A program made the position numbers and the translations under genes. This document shows positions 1-7,861 of a DNA stretch of 56,671 bases, in pieces; position 1 is the first letter of the stretch; each line of letters starts with the position of its first letter. Source of the DNA: an uncultured Fretibacterium sp. (GTDB lineage Bacteria > Synergistota > Synergistia > Synergistales > Aminobacteriaceae); assembly GCF_963548695.1 (NCBI RefSeq), contig NZ_CAUUWA010000009.1, positions 1 through 56,671 of the forward strand, given 5' to 3'. Under the pieces are notes generated by a model. It made no database searches and was not told the origin of the DNA. It saw only the letters and a program-made list of their open reading frames with translations.

Positions 1-31
1 CTTGGATCGTTCTTTTAAATAAAATAAACTA

Positions 32-54
32 TGATTTAATCAGCGCTTCCCTAG
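32..54 (-). repeat. End of a dispersed inverted-repeat element
   Basis: Read on the minus strand this is AGGGAAGCGCTGATTAAATC, which matches the terminal repeats of the elements at 4966-5085 and 47991-48110. Bases 1-31 resemble the interior of those copies only loosely, so this is probably the end of a third copy that continues before the window. The rest of 55-262 is AT-richer spacer in which I recognise no gene. The frame at 75-272 looks like chance. Confidence 0.5.
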
Positions 55-262
55 GTATCAGTCTCCTTCGCTGTTTGTGCTCGAAAAACTTATTTACCGC
101 GAATAACTGCCACTTGATGAAGCTCCTAAGCGAACCGGCACAACTGGTGAAAAAGCTAAGTGATCGACACAACTCGCGTTGCTCGTTGGTCGCCTACTTA
201 TCACTGCGTTCGTTGGCCGTCTGCTTATGTGAGCCTTTTTTATCTCCTCTCACCCCCGACTG

Positions 263-292
263 TTGCATTTAGATTGTACATCCAAGTATAAT
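263..292 (+). promoter_or_regulatory. Sigma-70-type promoter of the pil operon
   Basis: TTGCAT at 263-268 and a perfect TATAAT at 287-292 are separated by 18 bases. Transcription would begin near 299, about 50 bases before the pilM start at 351. It is the only convincing promoter upstream of the five-gene operon. Confidence 0.55.
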
Positions 293-350
293 AAAGTAGC
301 GGATTAATAAGGAGAGGGTTGAAGCCCTTACTGTGGGAGGAGGCGGTATA

Positions 351-1292
351 TTGCTTTCGGGGAAAAAGGCTCGGGGAGGATTCGCAGGGCTGGCCCTGCA
401 CGAGGACTCCTTACGTTACCTTGAACTGGAACGCAATGGAGCGGGACTGCGCGTAACGAGGCAGGAGTTTGTCCCTGTACCTGCAGGGGGCGTCGTTAAG
501 GAATCGCTGCAGAAGGTGGGGATGATGGAGAGGGCTTTTGAAGACCTCAAATCCCAGGTGGGGAAGTTTACGTCCCCTATAATTTTGGGGGTCCCTTCAA
601 GAGATGTGACCTTGCGTTTGGTCGAATATCCAAGGATGCCGCTGGGGGATATTCGCGATGCACTGTCCCTTGAATTCGAGAAATATTTTCCCTATCCCTG
701 GGCCGAGTCGGCCGCCGATATCACCGAGGTAGAGGTCCCGGCTCGGGATGCTTCGGCCAAATCGACGGTCTTGGTGGCCACATGCAAGTTGGATTATATG
801 CGTGATCTTTTGAGAACGGCCGAGCGCGCCGGTATCCCGATTGCGGCCGTCGAGCCCATGAATGTTGCGTTCTTTCGGGCCTCCATTGGACCACGTGCTC
901 GTGACGACGCCTATTTCGTCGTCGGTGTTGAGCCGGAGGTGACGCATATTATCTTGGGGTACCGGGATAACGGCATTCTCTATCGGTCCACACTGATAGA
1001 CCTGGTGCAACCCGAACGCCGCAACTCCGAGACGGATTTGATGCCTATCCTCAAGGACGTTCAGAACACGATGATCTTCGCCGGCAACCAGTATCGGGGA
1101 ATCGAGATCCACAATTTGATCCTGGGCGGCAGCATCGGAAACAACCCGAAGTTGAAGTCCTTCCTGGAGGCCGGGGTATCCGTCAATGTCTCCATCTCCG
1201 ATGTTTGGTCTACCTGGGGCACGACGTCGCCCTTGGGCAGCGTTCCAGGGTATGATTCGGCCTTTGGACTCGCTCTGAGGAATCTGCTATGA
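351..1292 (+). CDS. pilM: Type IV pilus assembly protein PilM (actin-like)
   Basis: Encodes a 313-residue cytoplasmic actin-fold protein that anchors the inner-membrane alignment complex of type IV pili by binding the N-terminus of PilN. The N-terminal stretch (GFAGLALHEDSLRYLELERNG) and the later DVQNTMIFAGNQYRG and GYDSAFGLAL blocks fit PilM. The TTG at 351 is chosen because GGGAGGAGG at 335-343 sits seven bases before it. The upstream in-frame GTG at 333 abuts that ribosome site and cannot use it. It is the first gene of a tightly packed operon; pilN begins in a 4-base ATGA overlap with its stop. No pilA, pilB, pilC or pilT is present here, so the rest of the machine is encoded elsewhere. 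Confidence 0.88.
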   Translation: MLSGKKARGGFAGLALHEDSLRYLELERNGAGLRVTRQEFVPVPAGGVVKESLQKVGMMERAFEDLKSQVGKFTSPIILGVPSRDVTLRLVEYPRMPLGDIRDALSLEFEKYFPYPWAESAADITEVEVPARDASAKSTVLVATCKLDYMRDLLRTAERAGIPIAAVEPMNVAFFRASIGPRARDDAYFVVGVEPEVTHIILGYRDNGILYRSTLIDLVQPERRNSETDLMPILKDVQNTMIFAGNQYRGIEIHNLILGGSIGNNPKLKSFLEAGVSVNVSISDVWSTWGTTSPLGSVPGYDSAFGLALRNLL

Positions 1293-1894
1293 GGGTTCAA
1301 TTCGACCTCCGGCCCGCAGAGTATTTGGAGCGGGAGCGCAAGCGTCATTCTTTCAATTTCGTTCGTCTTCTGGCCGTTTTGCTTTTGCTGGCCTTCTTTG
1401 CAAGCAGTGGCTATTATATCGTTTTGGCCTTCCTTGAAACTCAGGATCTGCAGTCGCAAATCGAGATAACGGAGGGGGAGATCGCCGACCTCGAGGTCAG
1501 CCGTACGGCTCTGACCGCCGAGATCACTCGCTTGAAGGAGCAGGAAGGGCAGTTCAGGAAGACCCTTGAGATCATGCAGAGCGAACCCCCGACCCTGGAG
1601 GTGCTGAACGCCTTGGAGGCACACATGGAGCGGGGCGTTGGGGCAAATTCCATACGATTCGTCTCGGGCGCAAGGGAGGATAAAACAGTCTTCTATACCG
1701 TAACGGTCGATGCCTCGGCGGCGACGGAGGAGCAGATCATCGCCTTGACGGATGGGCTGAGCGGCAGTGGGCTCTTCAGTACGGTCACCATGCCCTCCAC
1801 GAAAAAGGACGAGAAGACGGGACGGGTGTCCTTTACCCTTACATTGGTCGCTCGTCCCTTTGGGCAGGGGGTCCCCGAGGGAGGACGTCAATGA
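1289..1894 (+). CDS. pilN: Type IV pilus assembly protein PilN
   Basis: A 201-residue bitopic inner-membrane protein of the pilus alignment complex. It begins with MRVQFDLRPAEYLERERKR, a short cytoplasmic segment of the type PilM binds (family knowledge). A membrane helix follows at about residues 24-49, then a coiled coil at about 50-90 and a small periplasmic ferredoxin-like domain. Size and order match PilN. It overlaps pilM by four bases and pilO by four bases (ATGA at each junction), which implies translational coupling. Sequence conservation in PilN is low, so the call rests largely on architecture and neighbours. Confidence 0.85.
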   Translation: MRVQFDLRPAEYLERERKRHSFNFVRLLAVLLLLAFFASSGYYIVLAFLETQDLQSQIEITEGEIADLEVSRTALTAEITRLKEQEGQFRKTLEIMQSEPPTLEVLNALEAHMERGVGANSIRFVSGAREDKTVFYTVTVDASAATEEQIIALTDGLSGSGLFSTVTMPSTKKDEKTGRVSFTLTLVARPFGQGVPEGGRQ

Positions 1895-2424
1895 AGGACA
1901 ACAAAGTTGCGGTGTTGGGGCTGTTATTTTTCCTCCTTTGCGCGGGGGTCGGCGGCGCTGTCTATTACCTGGGGGGACGCCTGAACGAACTTCATGCCCG
2001 AGCCGATGAGCTGGAGCAGCAGCGGGTTGACCTGGAGAGCGCCACGCAGGCGCTGGTGGCTCAGAAGACCGTCTTTACCAATGCGTTCAAGGAGCTCGAG
2101 AGCTACAGCGTCAACGTGGCCCTGAACGAGATGGCCTTCTACTCCGACGTCCAACAGGTTGTGCAGAACAACGCGGTGGAGATCATGTCCACCCGTCAGC
2201 AGGGTGTGAATTCAGAGGGCGTCAGCGCCATAGCGATGACGGTGCGGGGGGAGTATTACGCATTGATGCAGGTTCTGGCGGCATGGCGCAACCTCCCGAC
2301 GACGGTGAGGGTGTCCACCCTCACCCTGGGGGCCGATAAGTCCGCGGGGTCCTCCTCGGAGGCCCTTCGGGGCTGGGTCCAGGCCGATGTGACGGTGGAG
2401 GCCATCGTCGCTCCCAAACCTTAG
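1891..2424 (+). CDS. pilO: Type IV pilus assembly protein PilO
   Basis: A 177-residue protein with one N-terminal membrane helix (about residues 5-27), a coiled coil (about 30-65) and a compact periplasmic domain. This is the standard PilO layout; PilO pairs with PilN to form the periplasmic heterodimer that links PilM to PilP and the secretin. It starts in a 4-base overlap with pilN and ends 12 bases before the next gene. Recognised by position and topology rather than strongly conserved motifs. Confidence 0.82.
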   Translation: MKDNKVAVLGLLFFLLCAGVGGAVYYLGGRLNELHARADELEQQRVDLESATQALVAQKTVFTNAFKELESYSVNVALNEMAFYSDVQQVVQNNAVEIMSTRQQGVNSEGVSAIAMTVRGEYYALMQVLAAWRNLPTTVRVSTLTLGADKSAGSSSEALRGWVQADVTVEAIVAPKP

Positions 2425-2436
2425 GAGGGTGGGACT

Positions 2437-3045
2437 ATGGCGAACCAGATGGGATGGCGGGAAGCTTGGGGTACCGCATGGAACAAGCTCACGGGGGTTG
2501 ACAACGAAGGATCGGCCAGGGGCGTCCGTCTTTTGTTTTTCCTATTGTTCCTGTTGGGCACGCTTGGAGCGGGATATCGTTGTTATGAGATGCAGCTGTT
2601 GGGGCAGACGAAGGACTTCGTTCCCTCCACGACGCCTCAGACCGTGGAGTCCGACAAGAGTCGTCTGGATGCCATGATTGAACAGGTTCGATCCGCCTCG
2701 GCGCTGCGTTCGAACAGTTTTGTCTGGGCGCGGTCCATGAAGGATCTGAATAAGAACATCTTCGATGATCCGACAAAGTGGGTGGAGGTCCCAAGCGGTG
2801 AGGGGCCCGTTTTACCGCAGGTTGATGTTGTCCTCGAACCTCCGCCCGACATTGTGGTCCGCGCTATCATGATCTTGGGCAAGGAACGTAAGGCCGTCAT
2901 GGATATAGCGGGGCTGGGGTCGGGAATGATCGTCCGCCAGGGCGATACTTTTATGGGGAAGAAGGGGCGTATCGTTAAAATTGTCGCCGATAAGGTTGTC
3001 GTCCGATGGGCGGGCAAGAACTGGGATATCGCCCCTGGCTTTTGA
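2437..3045 (+). CDS. pilP: PilP/GspC-like pilus protein linking inner membrane and secretin
   Basis: A 202-residue protein with a cytoplasmic head, one membrane helix at about residues 29-49, a low-complexity linker, and a C-terminal beta domain (about 130-202) containing IVVRAIMILGKERKAVMDI and MIVRQGDTFMGKKGRIVKI. That small beta domain resembles the HR-type domain of PilP and GspC, which bind the N0 domain of the secretin. Unlike proteobacterial PilP it is not an obvious lipoprotein: a transmembrane helix replaces the lipid anchor, as in GspC. The ribosome site AGGAGG lies 8 bases before the ATG. It precedes the secretin directly, which supports the assignment. Confidence 0.7.
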   Translation: MANQMGWREAWGTAWNKLTGVDNEGSARGVRLLFFLLFLLGTLGAGYRCYEMQLLGQTKDFVPSTTPQTVESDKSRLDAMIEQVRSASALRSNSFVWARSMKDLNKNIFDDPTKWVEVPSGEGPVLPQVDVVLEPPPDIVVRAIMILGKERKAVMDIAGLGSGMIVRQGDTFMGKKGRIVKIVADKVVVRWAGKNWDIAPGF

Positions 3046-3059
3046 CGAGGAGTGAGGAA

Positions 3060-4814
3060 ATGATGAGACGAATGATTTCCAGGATCCTATGGGCAGCGTT
3101 TTTGTCTTTCTCGATCGCAGCCTTTTGTTGCCCGGTCTTTGCCGCCGGGAACCGGAAGGACGGGGATGCACTTGCGGGGCTGCCGGTCCTGGCGGATGTC
3201 GAGATGTATCCGATCGGCGATGCGGAGGTCGTCGTCGGCTTCAAAGGGAAGGGGCTGCCCGAGCCCGAGACCATCTTCAATGTGAATCGTGTACGGATAA
3301 CCTTTAAGGAGGTACGCCTGGATGCCTCCGATTTGACCGACCGTTCCGTGACGGTTCCGATGCTCTCCAGTGTCAGTACTCTCCAGGTCTCCCGGGACGT
3401 CGTCATCGAGATGACCGCGGAGAGCCCCCTGCAGCTCCGGTCGATGCGCGGCGTCGCGCCTGCGGACTCCTATACTCTGCGTTTCATCACCTCCGCAAAA
3501 GCAGAAAAGATAGTCCAAGAGCCGGCCGCGACGAGGGTTGTCGTAAAAAAGCCGGTCCCGACGGGGCCTTTTGCCAGTATGACCCCGATAACCCTGGACC
3601 TTCGGGATACGGAGCTCCGGGACGTCTTCCGCATGCTGGGGGCGCACCTGAAGAAGAACATCATCATCGATCCCTCCCTTCCTCCGGCCCTGGTGACCAT
3701 GACGCTCAAGAACGTCCCCCTGAGCGAGGCCTTTGCCTACCTGATGAAGACCTACGACATCTCCTACCACATGGTGGGGAAGGACACGATCGCCGTCGGG
3801 ACGGTCGATGGTCTTGCCAAGATCTCCGGAAACGAGGAGACGCGTACCTTTAATATCGCCTACGCCGATCCCGTGGCCCTGCAGGCGCTTTTGGTGAACC
3901 TGACGAAGATGCCGGCCGACCGTATGGTCGTCGATCCCCGTCTGCGGGCGCTTTATGTGACATCCAACCCCTTTAAGCTTTCGGAGATTGCGGCCCTTTT
4001 ACAGAAGCTTGACCGTCCCGGTAAACAGATCATGCTCCAGGCGAAGATCCTGGAGTTCTCGGATGGGGCGACTCTGGATGTGGAGACGGCGCTGAACGCG
4101 GTCTACAATCATTGGTGGTTCAGCTATACCGGCCAGGGGGGCGGACGGGGCGGCTACATCGATGACAACCGTCTGGGGCGCAATTTCACGGAGCCGTCGG
4201 AGAAGACCTTTGTGCCGGGGAGGACAGGATTGGCTACACCGATGCACGGCATCTGGCGCGAGTTCGACGTGGCCTTCCGGGCCGTGGAGACAAAGGGGCA
4301 GGGTAAGACCCTGGCCAACCCCTCCGTGATCACGCTGGACGGCGAGGAGGCCGAGGTCAGACTGACGGAGGACTACCCCTATATCTCCGAGCGCGACGAC
4401 TCCGGAAACCCGACTTGGTCCACTCAGACCGTTGGACCCCAGCTCAAGATAACCCCCAGGATCGGTCGCGACGGATTCATGACGATCAAACTCGAGATAG
4501 AGACGGGCGAGGTGATAGAGATGATCACGGGGAGCACGGGAGAGCAGATGCCCAGGACCTCCACGCGCTCGGTATCGACCCAGGTGCGGGTCCGGGACGG
4601 CGAGCCCTTCGTCGTGGGCGGGCTCTTCCGGGACAATCGAACGAACCGCCGTGTCCGTATTCCGGTGCTCGGGCAGCTTCCCATTCTTGGGGAGCTCTTC
4701 ACCTATCGCTACAAGGAGCGCAACAAGACCCAGGTGGTCATGCTCGTAGTGCCCCATATCCTGGAGACCCCGGATGTGGCGGTGGAACAGGAGGTTGTCC
4801 TGACGAAGCGCTGA
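3060..4814 (+). CDS. pilQ: Type IV pilus secretin PilQ
   Basis: A 584-residue outer-membrane secretin. The ATG at 3060 gives a clean signal peptide (MMRRMISRILWAAFLSF, then cleavage near VFA-AG) and has GAGGAGTGAGGA in front of it; a longer in-frame start at 3006 would bury the signal and overlap the upstream gene. An N-terminal beta region is followed by an N0/STN-like domain (about 175-250, ITLDLRDTELRDVFRMLG), an N1 domain (about 260-335, MVVDPRLRALYVTSNP) and the secretin core to the C-terminus (about 345-575), including GLFRDNRTNRRVRIPVLGQLP. It is shorter than proteobacterial PilQ, with a single N1 domain. It implies a diderm envelope. Last gene of the operon. Confidence 0.92.
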   Translation: MMRRMISRILWAAFLSFSIAAFCCPVFAAGNRKDGDALAGLPVLADVEMYPIGDAEVVVGFKGKGLPEPETIFNVNRVRITFKEVRLDASDLTDRSVTVPMLSSVSTLQVSRDVVIEMTAESPLQLRSMRGVAPADSYTLRFITSAKAEKIVQEPAATRVVVKKPVPTGPFASMTPITLDLRDTELRDVFRMLGAHLKKNIIIDPSLPPALVTMTLKNVPLSEAFAYLMKTYDISYHMVGKDTIAVGTVDGLAKISGNEETRTFNIAYADPVALQALLVNLTKMPADRMVVDPRLRALYVTSNPFKLSEIAALLQKLDRPGKQIMLQAKILEFSDGATLDVETALNAVYNHWWFSYTGQGGGRGGYIDDNRLGRNFTEPSEKTFVPGRTGLATPMHGIWREFDVAFRAVETKGQGKTLANPSVITLDGEEAEVRLTEDYPYISERDDSGNPTWSTQTVGPQLKITPRIGRDGFMTIKLEIETGEVIEMITGSTGEQMPRTSTRSVSTQVRVRDGEPFVVGGLFRDNRTNRRVRIPVLGQLPILGELFTYRYKERNKTQVVMLVVPHILETPDVAVEQEVVLTKR

Positions 4815-4870
4815 GACCCCACAAGCCCTTTGTTTTCCTGTTTTATTTCCTGGATAGAAACGCAAACGCG

Positions 4871-4921
4871 AGGATGAGGGGGAGGCGCCGGATGGGCGAC
4901 TCTCCCTCGTCCTTTCTATTT
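4871..4921 (+). terminator. Terminator hairpin after pilQ
   Basis: AGGATGAGGG (4871-4880) pairs with CCCTCGTCCT (4904-4913), ten pairs including one G-T, followed by TTCTATTT. It lies 57 bases after the pilQ stop. Confidence 0.6.
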
Positions 4922-4965
4922 GCATCTCGTCTCTGTCAATCTTGACCATGAGGTATAATAAAGAA

Positions 4966-5085
4966 AGGGAAACGCTGATTTTATCCAGAAAGCCCTCATG
5001 TTGATTTTTAGGGAAGCGCTGGAGATTTTTGCCTCATATCTTGAGAAAGCATGTGTTTTTGTTTTTAGCGGCGCTTCAGAGATTT
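4966..5085 (+). repeat. Copy of a ~120-bp inverted-repeat (MITE-like) element upstream of efp
   Basis: Begins GGGAAACGCTGATTTTATCC, contains an inner GGGAAGCGCTGGAGATTTTT at 5010-5029, and ends near TTTTTAGCGGCGCTTC. It aligns along its length with the reverse complement of 47991-48110; the inner core is essentially identical. The right end here is more diverged. A TATAAT at 4954-4959 just before it could belong to the efp promoter, although no good -35 is seen. The element occupies the presumed 5' untranslated region of efp. Confidence 0.7.
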
Positions 5086-5130
5086 TCCAGCTCTTTCGCG
5101 GCAAGACGCGGCAAAAATGGAGGAATGTTG

Positions 5131-5703
5131 ATGGCTCAGGTAGTGGACACCACCGATTTTTACGTAGGCTTGAAGTTCCGTTGGCAGGACGGCATCTGGG
5201 AGATCGTGGACTACGATCATCATAAGATGGGGCGCGGCGGGGCCGTCGTCCGCACCAAGCTGCGCAACGTGGAGTCGGGGGCCACGGTGGAGAACTCCTT
5301 CAAGCCGGGGGAGAAGTTCGAGCGGATCATCTACGAGGACAAGCCCGCCCAGTACAGTTACAAGGATGGCAAGGACTACGTCTTCATGGACCTGGCGACG
5401 TACGATCAGCTGACCCTTTCTCCGGAGGTGCTGGGGGAGGCCACCAAGTACCTGGTGGAGGATATGGAGATCCAGCTCGAGGTCTTTGAGGGCAGGATCA
5501 TGGGGATTGAGCTGCCCAAAAGCGTCGTGCTCAAGGTCGTGGACACCCCGCCCAGCTTCAAGGGGGATACGGTCTCGGGCGGGGGGAAGCCGGCAACGCT
5601 GGAGACCGGCCTCGTCGTCACGGTCCCCGTGTTTGTTGAGCCCGGCGAGGAGGTTGTCGTCGATACCCGTTCAGGGCTCTACCTTGAAAGGGCCAAAAAA
5701 TAA
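5131..5703 (+). CDS. efp: Translation elongation factor P
   Basis: Encodes the 190-residue elongation factor P, which rescues ribosomes stalled at polyproline stretches. The ATG at 5131 is preceded by GGAGG at 5119-5123 with seven bases between; an earlier in-frame ATG (5029) lies inside the repeat element and is rejected. The three beta domains are present: KOW-like (1-65), central (66-130) and C-terminal OB (130-190). The tip of the domain I loop reads HHKMGRGGAVV, so the residue normally modified is arginine (Arg35) rather than the lysine of E. coli or Bacillus, and the usual preceding proline is a methionine. Arginine-type EF-P is rhamnosylated by EarP in some bacteria; no modification gene is in this window. 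Confidence 0.95.
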   Translation: MAQVVDTTDFYVGLKFRWQDGIWEIVDYDHHKMGRGGAVVRTKLRNVESGATVENSFKPGEKFERIIYEDKPAQYSYKDGKDYVFMDLATYDQLTLSPEVLGEATKYLVEDMEIQLEVFEGRIMGIELPKSVVLKVVDTPPSFKGDTVSGGGKPATLETGLVVTVPVFVEPGEEVVVDTRSGLYLERAKK

Positions 5704-5720
5704 GAGGAGAGGACTTTCTG

Positions 5721-5748
5721 CCGCGGTTCCCTTTCTCGGGAATCGCGG
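5721..5748 (+). terminator. Hairpin after efp
   Basis: CCGCGGTTCCC (5721-5731) pairs with GGGAATCGCGG (5738-5748), eleven pairs with one G-T. The nearest T-run is short and eleven bases further on, so it may be an attenuator or processing hairpin rather than a full terminator. Confidence 0.45.
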
Positions 5749-5802
5749 GGAGGGCCTTTTACCAACTTGAGAATCGGCTTTTGGGGGAGGGGGGCGGAGG
5801 AT

Positions 5803-6213
5803 TTGAACGCCAGGGAGCGGATTGCCTACCTGAGGGGTCTTTTGGATTGCATGGAACCGGAGGAGCGGAATACGAAGGTGTATACCGCCGTGGCCGAGGC
5901 GCTGGATGCTCTGTCTCTGGAGATCGAAGAACATTCGCGGCAGCTCGAAGGCGTTCGGGAGGCGGGCGAGGAGCTTGCGGACGAGATCTACGAGCTGCAC
6001 GACGCCGTGTACGAGCTGGAGCGGTCCGTCGGCCTGGAATCCGACGAGGATTATGACGATGCGGATGATGATGAGGAGTCGTCGTCGGAGAGCTATATCT
6101 CCGTAACCTGTCCGTCCTGTGCCTACTCCTTCTATTATCGCTATGAGGAGGGCAAGGAGGAGGACAAGCTCATCTGTCCGGGGTGCGGCGAGGAGATCGA
6201 CCGCACGGCTTGA
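5803..6213 (+). CDS. CD1247-like N-terminal domain protein with C-terminal zinc ribbon
   Basis: A 136-residue acidic cytoplasmic protein. The N-terminus (LNARERIAYLRGLLDCMEPEE) matches my memory of the family called CD1247 N-terminal domain in Firmicutes, which starts a few residues before an xAYLKGL motif. A helical region with a DDADDDEESSSE acidic linker leads to a zinc ribbon with two CxxC pairs (CPSC near residue 106, CPGC near 127). Function is unknown. The TTG at 5803 is preferred on family length, though the GGAGG before it is only two bases away; a TTG at 5767 is the alternative. It lies between efp and the Asp23 gene and is probably cotranscribed with them. Confidence 0.65.
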   Translation: MNARERIAYLRGLLDCMEPEERNTKVYTAVAEALDALSLEIEEHSRQLEGVREAGEELADEIYELHDAVYELERSVGLESDEDYDDADDDEESSSESYISVTCPSCAYSFYYRYEEGKEEDKLICPGCGEEIDRTA

Positions 6214-6233
6214 CCGAAAAGGGAGGGTTTCGA

Positions 6234-6719
6234 GTGGATCAGACTCAGGAGAACGTCAAGGATGTGAGCGCTTCCCCAGGGGCGCGCTTTGAGGGCAGCG
6301 TCCATATCTCCGAGGAGGTGATCGTCGAGCTGACGCGAAAGACGATCCAGGGCATCCCCAACATCCAGACCACGAATACGGGCATCGCGTCCAAGTTCGG
6401 CCTTGGCCGCAAGGCCGGCGAGGGAGTCCGGGTCGCCGTCGAGGAGGGAAAGGTCCCCTCCATCTCTGTCGAGGCCTATGTCCTGGTCAAATACGGGCAG
6501 CGCATTCCCGACCTGGCCTGGGACGTCCAGGAGAAGATCAAGGCCAACCTGGAGCGTTATACGGGCTACACCGTCAGTTCCGTCAATATCAACGTCCAGG
6601 GAATTTATGCGGACGAGCCTATCCTTCCTGAGGAGACGGAGGAAGAGGCGGTTTCCTCCCACTCCGACGAGGAAACTGGGGAGGAAGCGCTCCAGGAGGA
6701 GGGGCATCAAGAAGCGTAA
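6234..6719 (+). CDS. Asp23/Gls24 family envelope stress protein
   Basis: A 161-residue Asp23-family protein. The Asp23 domain runs from about residue 20 to 125 (FEGSVHISEEVIVELTRKTIQGIP, then VSSVNINVQGIYAD); the C-terminus is an acidic, low-complexity tail. Asp23 proteins assemble at the membrane through small anchor proteins and matter for envelope homeostasis in Firmicutes. The GTG at 6234 follows GGGAGGG at 6221-6227. A membrane protein follows, then nusB and xseA, the same neighbourhood seen in Firmicutes, which is noteworthy in a diderm. What it does in Synergistota is not established. Confidence 0.88.
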   Translation: MDQTQENVKDVSASPGARFEGSVHISEEVIVELTRKTIQGIPNIQTTNTGIASKFGLGRKAGEGVRVAVEEGKVPSISVEAYVLVKYGQRIPDLAWDVQEKIKANLERYTGYTVSSVNINVQGIYADEPILPEETEEEAVSSHSDEETGEEALQEEGHQEA

Positions 6720-6808
6720 AGGGAGATTGTGAGACGGGCCGCGCAGGATAGAGTGCGCCATTTGTCCTTTCCTGTCCTTTCTTGAATTTCGTACCGGGGC
6801 GTTTTTTC

Positions 6809-7324
6809 ATGACCACAGGTATTTTTTCGTTTTCCGGGAGTGATGTCATCGTGTACTTTTTGTGGAAGCGAACACCGCATGGCAGTATCCGGGTATCGTA
6901 TGACGGGATGGCGGACTTTATCCGCCGATTCCTGACGCGCAAATCCCGGTTCTGCAGCTTTGTCCTGGAGGATGGGGAGACGGCACTGATGACCCTGGTG
7001 CTCTCCTCGAAGGATGGAGTCCTCGAAAGCAAGGTGGAAAACCGTTTGAATGCCGTCATGAAGCCTTTGGGTATCGCTTCCTCCGTCATCTGGTCGAGCC
7101 AGGGGAGCCCGGAGGAGGAATGGTGCGAAATTCGTTCCGCCCTGTATCGGAGTCCCTGGGCGTGGATGGCCTTGTCCTCTGCCGTTGCGCTGGTCTTTCT
7201 CGCTGGTTGGCGCGGTCTGTTCTGGACCGTTTTCTGGGGGACGTCGGCCTGGTTTCTGGCGAAGGGGGCGTCCTTCCTCCTTTCGAGGCAGAGGTCCTTT
7301 GTCCCTTTTGCCGATAGGAGGTAG
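6809..7324 (+). CDS. Unknown membrane protein, possible Asp23 anchor
   Basis: About 171 residues, not recognised as a named family. The N-terminal half has an Asp23-like cadence (HGSIRVSYDGMADFIRRFL, then a beta-alpha segment ending LGIASSVIWSS). The C-terminal half has one long or two close hydrophobic helices (about residues 110-155: AWMALSSAVALVFLAGW and LFWTVFWGTSAWFLAKG). A cytoplasmic Asp23-like part plus a membrane hairpin, directly after an Asp23 gene, suggests the role that AmaP or DUF2273 proteins play in Firmicutes; that is inference. Start uncertain: ATG 6809 (with GGGG upstream), GTG 6851 or TTG 6782. It ends four bases before nusB, inside whose ribosome site it stops. Confidence 0.6.
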   Translation: MTTGIFSFSGSDVIVYFLWKRTPHGSIRVSYDGMADFIRRFLTRKSRFCSFVLEDGETALMTLVLSSKDGVLESKVENRLNAVMKPLGIASSVIWSSQGSPEEEWCEIRSALYRSPWAWMALSSAVALVFLAGWRGLFWTVFWGTSAWFLAKGASFLLSRQRSFVPFADRR

Positions 7325-7327
7325 TTT

Positions 7328-7861
7328 TTGTCCCATACTCGGATGGCACAGGCTCGGCGCCGCGCCCGGGAACTCGCGGTCCAGCTCCTGTATTCTCTGG
7401 GCAATCGGTCCGACCGGAGCGCCGATGGGGCCCTGGATCTTTTTTGCGGCGAGGGGGGCGTTGCGGAGTCCGAGCCCACCGAGGTCAAGGAGTATCTGCG
7501 ATTCCTGGCCCGAGGGGCCTGGACGCGCCGCGACGAGTTGGATACCGTCCTTCTGCGCGTGATTACGGGATGGCGACCGGATCGTATCGTCTCCGTGGAT
7601 CGCGCCGTACTCCGCCTTGCCGTGTTCGAGGGGTTCCTGGAGCGCTCCGTGCCCTTCGCCGTTGCGATATCGGAGGCCGTAGACATCGCACAGACCTTCG
7701 GCACCGAGGACTCGGGGCGTTTCGTCAACGGCGTTTTGGCGCGCGTGGTCCGGCACCTGATCCCGGAGTCGGAGCGGGATAGAAAAAACGCGGGGAAAAA
7801 GCGCGGGGAAGGACAGGACCATGGCCCCTCGGAGGCCGGAACGCTCCCAGCTGACCGTTGA
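7328..7861 (+). CDS. nusB: Transcription antitermination factor NusB
   Basis: A 177-residue NusB, an all-helical RNA-binding factor that works with NusE (S10) at boxA for rRNA antitermination. Recognisable features are RRRARELAVQLLYSLG at the N-terminus, RIVSVDRAVLRLAVFEGF in the middle and VNGVLARVVRHL near the end. The start is a TTG at 7328 with AGGAGG at 7316-7321, six bases away. The last 20 or so residues are a charged extension beyond the usual fold and overlap the start of xseA by 41 bases, which suggests coupling. Confidence 0.93.
   Translation: MSHTRMAQARRRARELAVQLLYSLGNRSDRSADGALDLFCGEGGVAESEPTEVKEYLRFLARGAWTRRDELDTVLLRVITGWRPDRIVSVDRAVLRLAVFEGFLERSVPFAVAISEAVDIAQTFGTEDSGRFVNGVLARVVRHLIPESERDRKNAGKKRGEGQDHGPSEAGTLPADR

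Noticed and set aside
75..272. A 65-codon open frame before the pil operon.
   Set aside because: No ribosome site, unusual composition, no resemblance to a protein, and its end runs into the pil promoter.
4942..4959. TTGACC and TATAAT as a promoter for efp.
   Set aside because: The two hexamers are only six bases apart, so they cannot work as a pair; the TATAAT alone may still be a -10.
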